Assembly (NCBI RefSeq): GCF_002607735.1
Contig: NZ_NBVR01000031.1
Span: 310,001-374,000, forward strand
Length of the DNA stretch: 64,000 nucleotides
From: Proteus alimentorum
Lineage (GTDB): Bacteria > Pseudomonadota > Gammaproteobacteria > Enterobacterales > Enterobacteriaceae
Direction: 5' to 3'
Position numbers and translations under genes: made by a program. The notes under the pieces were generated by a model. It was not told the DNA's origin and made no database searches. It was given only the letters and a program-made list of their open reading frames with translations. Positions 58,765 through 64,000 of this stretch are shown here, in pieces; positions within the stretch are counted from its first letter, which is position 1, and each line of letters begins with the position of its first letter.

Positions 58765-59720
58765 AAATCACAAAATGATTATTTAGTAGTCTCTAAACTA
58801 GAATATCTAATGATTTATAACTGTTTTGAGTATAACGAATAAATGGAGAAATATTTGAGTTATTGAGCTATTAATGAAAAAAAACAGAAATATTGGGAAG
58901 GAATAGAAAAGAGAGGGAAAAACAGAAAACAATGGCGAAAAAATGAAAGCAATAATTAGTGTACCATACTGAATTCTCAGTAATCTAATTATCTATTAAT
59001 AATAGATTTAGCATTAATTTCATTATTCACACGACTTATTGTTTACTGCTTATCCCCAGCAATCGTGTTACCTATTTGAAGCGCAGACAAAATAGATATG
59101 ATCACTTTCAGTAGTACTGAACGATAACAAGCAAATAACTTTACAGTCACGGTTAATCTACCTGAATAAAGAAATAATAATATGTCTTAAATCAAAAAAA
59201 TTAAATATTTTAAAATACACTGCAATATTTTGAAATATTTGTAATATCTCATCATTAAGTAAGAAATATTTAACAGATGTGTCAAATTTTAAACCTATAC
59301 AACACAAGAGAGTTTATCTAAAAAAAGATAATTCGTCAAACCGTAAGTGCTTAGAATATAGTGTCTATTTTTTTACTTTATGTAGAATCCCACTGCGAAT
59401 AAACAAATTGTCTAAAGCTATTCGATATGATTAATGTTTAGATAATTTTATCAATATCAATTAAAAAACACCTTCCAATGCCGAAAAACTGTATAAATCA
59501 TTTAAAAAATGGAAAAAAAATTTAATAAAAAAAAAGAGAAAGAAAAAAGATTTTTGCTTTTTTCTCACTTTTTCTCTTTTTAAGGATCGTCAAACCCATG
59601 TAACTAAATGCTAGAAGTGTGATCAATGTGGCATTATAAATAGTCTAAAAATAGAGGAAGGTTCTAAATAAGGCGCTAAATGAGGAGAATAACATTGGAT
59701 AAAAACATTGTTAATTTTAC
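58765..59720. other. Gene-free AT-rich stretch of about 950 bp
   Basis: No ORF of 60 codons or more on either strand, no recognisable promoter pair, tRNA or repeat family. It contains many A- and T-tracts and a long purine/pyrimidine hairpin at 59531-59581. It separates the small lipoprotein gene (whose promoter must be at its left end) from the murJ terminator. It may be the remnant of a rearrangement or hold an unrecognised small RNA. Confidence 0.5.
59531..59581. repeat. Long purine/pyrimidine inverted repeat
   Basis: Outer 11-bp arms AAAAAGAGAAA and TTTCTCTTTTT, inner 7-bp arms AAAAAAG and CTTTTTT, loop ATTTTTG, with a small internal loop. One strand is nearly all purine on the left and all pyrimidine on the right. 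It could form a terminator-like hairpin on either strand. Confidence 0.7.
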
Positions 59721-59755
59721 AACCCCTCGCTTTTATACAAAAGCGAGGGGTTTGT
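59721..59755. terminator. Hairpin terminator of murJ
   Basis: AACCCCTCGCTTTT / AAAAGCGAGGGGTT perfect 14-bp stem with a 4-base loop, nine bases after the murJ stop. The stem is very strong but T-runs are short on both sides. Confidence 0.8.
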
Positions 59756-59763
59756 GTTATCAG

Positions 59764-61299
59764 TTACAAAGCACGTAGTGAGAAATGACGAGGTCTAAAC
59801 CCTAGCGCATACAGCGCAACAAAATAACTGCCTGCACCAGCGACGACCACTAACAACAAACGTAAGATACGCATTAGCATATTGCCGATATCCCAACTTG
59901 GCATGATCCACAACATTCCAACTAATACAGCCCCCATTACAGCAAGCGCAATAACAAGTTTTAATAAGAACACAGGCCAACCCGCTAAAGGTTGATAGAT
60001 ATCTTTCTTACGGATCTGCCAAAACAACATAGAAGCATTAAAACAAGCAGCAATACCGATTGAGAGCGCAAGACCCACATGTTTTAAACTGCCAACAAAC
60101 GCCAGGTTCATTAATTGTGTGAGGATCAATGTAGCAATCGCAATTTTTACTGGTGTTTTAATATCCTGACGAGAATAAAAACCCGGTGCTAAGATTTTGA
60201 TGATAATCAGTCCCATTAACCCAACACAGTAAGCGATTAACGCTTGTTGTGTCATCAATGCATCATGAGCATTAAAATTACCATACTGAAACAAAGATGC
60301 CGTTAAAGGCCCAGATAATACCGCTAAACCAATAGTACAAGGCAGTGCTAATAAGAAGCACAGTCTTAATCCCCAATCCATTAATTTTCTATATTCTTCA
60401 GTATTGCCACTGGCAAAACTTTTAGATAATGAAGGAAGTAAGATTGTACCTAATGCAACACCGAGTACCCCTGTCGGTAATTCCATCAAACGGTCTGCAT
60501 AATACATCCAAGAAACCGAACCAGAAACTAAGAAGGAAGCAAAAATAGTATTGATAATTAACGATATCTGGCTAACAGAAACGCCTAAAATAGCAGGTCC
60601 CATCAGTTTCATTACACGCCAAACACCGCTATTTCTAAATGAAACACGCGGTAAAACAAGCATACCGATTTTTTTCAAATGTGGTAATTGATAACCAAGT
60701 TGTAATATTCCCCCAGCAACAACCGCCCATGCCAATGCCATAATAGGAGGATTACAATAAGGTGCGACCACTAAAGCGAAAAAGATCATGCTGACATTGA
60801 GTAACGTCGGTGCAAAGGCGGGGACTGAAAAACGATTCCAAGTATTTAAAATAGAGCCCGTCAATGAAGCTAATGAAATAAGAAAGATATAAGGAAAGGT
60901 GATCCGTAATAGATCGGTTGTTAATTGAAATTTATCAGGTGAACTACTAAAGCCCGGAGCTGTAACATAAATCACCCAAGGTGCAGCAATAATACCAATC
61001 ACAGTGACCACAGCTAAAATAAGCGTCAGCATGCCCGAAACATAAGCAATAAAGGTACGCGTTGCTTCCTCACCTTGCTGATTTTTATATTCTGCCAAGA
61101 TCGGAACAAACGCTTGAGAAAATGCCCCTTCAGCAAAAATACGACGTAATAAGTTTGGTAATTTAAAAGCAACAAAAAAGGCATCTGTTGCCATACCTGC
61201 GCCAAAAATACGCGCAATAATTGCATCACGAATAAATCCTAGTACCCGTGAAAATAAGGTCATAGAACTCACTGCAGCAAGTGATTTAAGTAAATTCAT
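59764..61299 (-). CDS. murJ: Lipid II flippase MurJ
   Basis: Inner-membrane flippase that moves lipid II outward for peptidoglycan synthesis. 511 residues, the E. coli length, with about 14 helices. It opens [28 protein letters not shown]; the essential arginines in SRVLGFIRD (R18, R24) and [18 protein letters not shown] (R52-53) are present. In E. coli flgN and flgM follow murJ's start side; here the TetR gene does. Monocistronic. Confidence 0.96.
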   Translation of the reverse strand: MNLLKSLAAVSSMTLFSRVLGFIRDAIIARIFGAGMATDAFFVAFKLPNLLRRIFAEGAFSQAFVPILAEYKNQQGEEATRTFIAYVSGMLTLILAVVTVIGIIAAPWVIYVTAPGFSSSPDKFQLTTDLLRITFPYIFLISLASLTGSILNTWNRFSVPAFAPTLLNVSMIFFALVVAPYCNPPIMALAWAVVAGGILQLGYQLPHLKKIGMLVLPRVSFRNSGVWRVMKLMGPAILGVSVSQISLIINTIFASFLVSGSVSWMYYADRLMELPTGVLGVALGTILLPSLSKSFASGNTEEYRKLMDWGLRLCFLLALPCTIGLAVLSGPLTASLFQYGNFNAHDALMTQQALIAYCVGLMGLIIIKILAPGFYSRQDIKTPVKIAIATLILTQLMNLAFVGSLKHVGLALSIGIAACFNASMLFWQIRKKDIYQPLAGWPVFLLKLVIALAVMGAVLVGMLWIMPSWDIGNMLMRILRLLLVVVAGAGSYFVALYALGFRPRHFSLRAL

Positions 61300-61443
61300 A
61301 AAGTCATTCTAATTTTTGTTGAATGGAATAAAAAGAAAGGGACTATACTCCGTCTCTAACATCGAAAAATCAATCTTCAATTAGCTAGGAATATGCTGAC
61401 TCTGCTTATCCTCAGCTAACCAAAGCGATTAAAAAATAGCTAT

Positions 61444-62040
61444 TTATGGCTTTGTAAGCAGTTTTCTCAACATCACTTCCAACATAACGTGATCCTCACC
61501 CTCATTAAATTCAGGATCGATAATATTTCTTCCCATAGAACCATCTGCAATAACTAACAGCCATGTTGCCATTTTCTCTGGCTCAAGTGTTGAGTCTATC
61601 TGTCCTTTTTTAATACCGTTTTTCAGCATCGCAATCAAACGCTGTTTGTTGTTTCTTTCATTTTCAATAAAAATCTCGTGAATGCTCGCATTACGCGATG
61701 CTTCAGCAAAAATTTCAATACGAATACGTGCATATTCGGGATGATTATAGAGCGCTATAATTTCCTTCATTAAATCAATGATTGCTTGAATACACTCTTC
61801 TTCAGCTCCATAGCGACCAAAGATATCGTCAAACAGTTGTGTATCCTCTAATGCAATTGCCTCAATAATCGAATTTTTATTCGGAAAGTAATGAAATACA
61901 TTCCCTGGACTCATACCTGCTTCATGACAAATTTCTGCTGTTGATGTGGAGTGAAACCCTTTTATAGCAAAGCAACGTATTGCAGCATCAATAATATGCT
62001 TCATTTTCGCTTTTTGTTTTTCAGTCACCGTCTTGTTCAT
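61444..62040 (-). CDS. TetR family regulator
   Basis: 198-residue repressor. Helix-turn-helix at about residues 12-58 (AKMKHIIDAAIRCFAIKGF..., STAEICHEAGMSPGNVFHYF), then a ligand domain of unassigned specificity. Two operator-like dyads of TAGAC(T/C)-N4-AGTCTA type lie 30-69 bp upstream of the start, between it and the divergent acetyltransferase gene, so it likely controls itself and that gene. The arm sequence resembles the NemR operator, but the protein is not clearly NemR. Confidence 0.88.
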   Translation of the reverse strand: MNKTVTEKQKAKMKHIIDAAIRCFAIKGFHSTSTAEICHEAGMSPGNVFHYFPNKNSIIEAIALEDTQLFDDIFGRYGAEEECIQAIIDLMKEIIALYNHPEYARIRIEIFAEASRNASIHEIFIENERNNKQRLIAMLKNGIKKGQIDSTLEPEKMATWLLVIADGSMGRNIIDPEFNEGEDHVMLEVMLRKLLTKP

Positions 62041-62069
62041 AACATTAAAAATCTCTGGACAAAATAAAT

Positions 62070-62085
62070 TAGACTGATTAGTCTA
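62070..62085. promoter_or_regulatory. TetR-type operator 1
   Basis: Perfect dyad TAGACT, GATT, AGTCTA, 30 bp before the TetR start. Confidence 0.7.
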
Positions 62086-62093
62086 CAAATAAC

Positions 62094-62109
62094 TAGACCA
62101 AACAGTCTA
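62094..62109. promoter_or_regulatory. TetR-type operator 2
   Basis: Dyad TAGACC, AAAC, AGTCTA (one mismatch), centred 24 bp from operator 1, so both could be bound on nearby faces of the helix. Confidence 0.6.
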
Positions 62110-62144
62110 AAAAGTTAACCCTATTATTGCAGAGTAACGATATC

Positions 62145-62780
62145 ATGCAATGACTTATTGAACACTATCAGTGTCGTGTTACAGCGCCTTCAGATATTCC
62201 TGAAATTATTCAATTATTTGCACAAGCATTTCGTTTTAAATTGAACGCTTTTGATATTGATAGCACTAATCCTAGCCAACATCAGCAACTAGAAGCTATT
62301 TGGAATTCATTAGCATGTAAAAAAAATAGCCAACAATTTGTTGTCACTGATGATGGAAAGATAATTGCAACTTTTTGTTTAGTGATAAAAGAAAACGACT
62401 TTATTTCAAATCCTTTTATTAAAACACCTTTCTTGGATTATTGGCGTTTTGGTATCACTCATTATATTAAGCAAAATATTTTCTTTTCTTTATTTGATTA
62501 TATGCCAAATAAAAATGAGGCTTATTTGGTGCATATTGCCGTTTTATCATCATATCAAGGGCATGGTATTGCCTACGCTATACTTGAATGGATAACCCAA
62601 TATAGTAAAGAGGTTCTAAAAAAAGCGTATTTATCACTTTATGTCGATATTCATCATGAAGGTGCGCTTTATTTGTATCAAAAGAGTGGGTTTTATATTG
62701 AAAAAGAAGAATCATCACGCTTAACACAGTCTATTTTCCATATTCAATATTGGTACTATATGTTGAAAAAAACATGTTGA
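62145..62780 (+). pseudogene. GNAT acetyltransferase gene with interrupted 5' end
   Basis: Codes a GNAT-fold N-acetyltransferase: acetyl-CoA loop near VHIAVLSSYQGHGIAYAILEWI, then ALYLYQKSGFYIEKEE. The homologous N-terminus (HYQCRVTAPSDIPEIIQLFAQ) is encoded from about 62160, but the only in-frame ATG (62145) is followed two codons later by TGA (62151). A second ATG at 62150 is one base out of frame. Deleting one T after it would give MTIEHYQCRV and restore the gene. The next in-frame start (TTG 62241) would lose the N-terminal helix. So this is a recent frameshift, a sequencing error, or a gene with an unusual start. It is divergent from a TetR gene with shared operators. Confidence 0.6.
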
Positions 62781-62834
62781 AGAAAACCGACTTGATGACT
62801 CATTAAATATCACTATCTCCGTTAAAAAATGGCT

Positions 62835-62886
62835 AAAAGCACTGACATAAAGGCATTTTTAATATAATTATAAACAGTGCTTTTCT
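62835..62886. terminator. Bidirectional terminator between the acetyltransferase gene and rimJ
   Basis: AAAAGCACTG / CAGTGCTTTT perfect 10-bp stem with a 30-base loop, A/T on both flanks, between convergent genes. Confidence 0.7.
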
Positions 62887-62902
62887 TCCATGGTGACCTA
62901 GA

Positions 62903-63484
62903 TTAACGTTTAAAATAACTTCGCGTTGTTAATGCAGTTAGTACGTGATCTCGCCACTCTTGATTAATTTGTAGATAGTTTTTGGCGTATCCTTCACGTT
63001 CAAAGCCATGCTTAGCTAATAGGTTTCCGCTGCGTAAATTATGAGGCATATAATTCGCCATAATACGATGCATTCCTTGCTGCCGTTGCATATAGCGAAG
63101 TGTTTCCGTTAAAGCTTCCGACATATAACCCTGTCCTTGCCATTTTTCACCGACTGAATAGCCCAAGAAACAGGCATTAAAAGCGCCACGCATAACATTG
63201 CTGTAATTAGCAACACCAATAATTTCATCTTCTTTTTGTGTTAATAGCAGAAAATGAAAAGCACTTTCTTGTCGGTGTAGTTCGTTCATATATTGTAAAC
63301 GGTGATCCCAACCAGAGGATAAATAATGTGTTTTATCTCTTACCGGTTCCCATGGAATTAAAAAGCGACGATTTAATGTATAATAATCAGCCAATCTTTC
63401 AGCATCTCGTTCATATGCTAAACGAATTACCATTCTTTGTGTTTCAAAACGAATTTTAGGAATTCCGCCACGATAACCAAACAT
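62903..63484 (-). CDS. rimJ: Ribosomal protein S5 N-acetyltransferase RimJ
   Basis: GNAT enzyme that acetylates the N-terminal alanine of ribosomal protein S5. 193 residues, 194 in E. coli. It opens [20 protein letters not shown]; acetyl-CoA motif [14 protein letters not shown] near 112-125 and [23 protein letters not shown] near 138-160 match closely. Divergent from mdtH with 196 bp between, as in E. coli. Confidence 0.95.
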   Translation of the reverse strand: MFGYRGGIPKIRFETQRMVIRLAYERDAERLADYYTLNRRFLIPWEPVRDKTHYLSSGWDHRLQYMNELHRQESAFHFLLLTQKEDEIIGVANYSNVMRGAFNACFLGYSVGEKWQGQGYMSEALTETLRYMQRQQGMHRIMANYMPHNLRSGNLLAKHGFEREGYAKNYLQINQEWRDHVLTALTTRSYFKR

Positions 63485-63680
63485 TACGATCTCATTATCC
63501 TTTGATATAAATAAGTCTAATTCTGAAGCAACTCTTCTTATTCTGCCACTAACCTTAATAAAAAAATATCATCTTTAATTTACTAGGAATTATGCACATT
63601 TAGAGACAGAATAGTCGAAGAAATAAATTATTTCATTCCCCCCTTATTTTATTAAATTATTTGCTTATTGATGGTGAGTA

Positions 63681-64000
63681 ATGGCGCTGGTAACACAAGC
63701 CCGTACTTTGGGTAAATACTTCCTCCTAATTGACAATATGTTAGTTGTCTTAGGTTTTTTCGTCGTTTTTCCGCTAATTTCTATTCGTTTCGTCGAACAA
63801 TTAGGTTGGGCTGGTGTTATTGTCGGCTTTGCATTAGGGCTTAGACAATTAGTACAACAAGGCCTCGGCATTTTTGGTGGCGCGATTGCAGACCGTTTTG
63901 GTGCAAAACCAATGATAATAACAGGCATGTTATTACGCGCTTTAGGTTTTGCTTTAATGGCAATGGCAGATCAACCTTGGATACTTTGGTTATCTTGCAT
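63681..64000 (+). CDS. mdtH: Multidrug MFS transporter MdtH (N-terminal part)
   Basis: The first 106 codons of a major facilitator transporter are visible before the window ends. ATG 63681 with GGTGAG just upstream. The sequence ([20 protein letters not shown], then [20 protein letters not shown] and [13 protein letters not shown]) is nearly that of E. coli MdtH, including the loop 2-3 motif [12 protein letters not shown] near residues 70-81. Divergent from rimJ. Substrate range is not readable. Confidence 0.95.
   Translation, partial: MALVTQARTLGKYFLLIDNMLVVLGFFVVFPLISIRFVEQLGWAGVIVGFALGLRQLVQQGLGIFGGAIADRFGAKPMIITGMLLRALGFALMAMADQPWILWLSC

Overview
The window looks like chromosome of a low-GC member of the Morganellaceae, most probably Proteus. 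Conserved proteins (LdhA, Zwf, PykA, RuvABC, MinCDE, ArgS, MurJ, RimJ) resemble their Escherichia coli counterparts closely. Many E. coli gene neighbourhoods are kept (hrpA/azoR, ydbL-ynbE-ydbH/ldhA, ycgN-ycgM-ycgL/minCDE, rnd-fadD-yeaY-tsaB-yoaA, zwf/hexR-pykA-lpxM-mepM-znuA/znuCB, ruvBAC-yebC-nudB-aspS, yecN-cmoA-cmoB, cutC-yecM/argS, rimJ/mdtH). Base composition and intergenic DNA are AT-rich. The species assignment is inference. I found no rRNA, tRNA, CRISPR array, insertion sequence or prophage.

Layout. 1-4.2 kb: hrpA (cut by the left edge) divergent from azoR. 4.4-8.8 kb: a very AT-rich chaperone-usher fimbrial operon (pilin, chaperone, usher, second pilin). 8.9-13.2 kb: the YdbH-YnbE-YdbL envelope bridge operon and fermentative ldhA. 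13.3-21.1 kb: a patchy accessory stretch with a chemotaxis receptor, a Nudix hydrolase, a divergent TetR/Rob-like pair, a secreted hydrolase, the fetAB iron exporter and a DUF6392-like protein. 21.2-25.8 kb: ycgN, ycgM, a lytic transglycosylase, ycgL and minCDE. 26-34.1 kb: rnd, fadD, yeaY, tsaB, yoaA, a ridA-family gene and the mdtJI spermidine exporter, which is preceded by a 32-codon upstream ORF. 34.6-44 kb: central carbon metabolism (zwf, hexR, pykA), then lipid A and envelope genes (lpxM, mepM) and zinc uptake (znuA/znuCB). 44.1-49.5 kb: ruvB-ruvA, ruvC, yebC, nudB, aspS. 49.8-56.4 kb: yecN, cmoA, cmoB, an accessory pair (six-helix membrane protein and an ABC-F ATPase with a structured leader), cutC, yecM. 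56.6-64 kb: argS, a small lipoprotein, about 1 kb of gene-free AT-rich DNA, murJ, a TetR regulator, an interrupted acetyltransferase gene, rimJ and the start of mdtH.

Regulatory sites readable from sequence include a Zur box between znuA and znuC, a LexA box before ruvA that also forms ruvC's terminator hairpin, a HexR box before zwf, a Fur-box match over the fetAB -10 element, TetR-type operators at two loci, and many intrinsic terminators.

Most of the window is conserved core. The best candidates for under-described biology are the leader of the accessory ABC-F gene at 53.1-53.3 kb, the upstream ORF of mdtJI, the 9-bp repeat tract that lengthens the major fimbrial subunit, and the argS-murJ junction, where two genes that border flagellar genes in E. 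coli now face each other across gene-free DNA.
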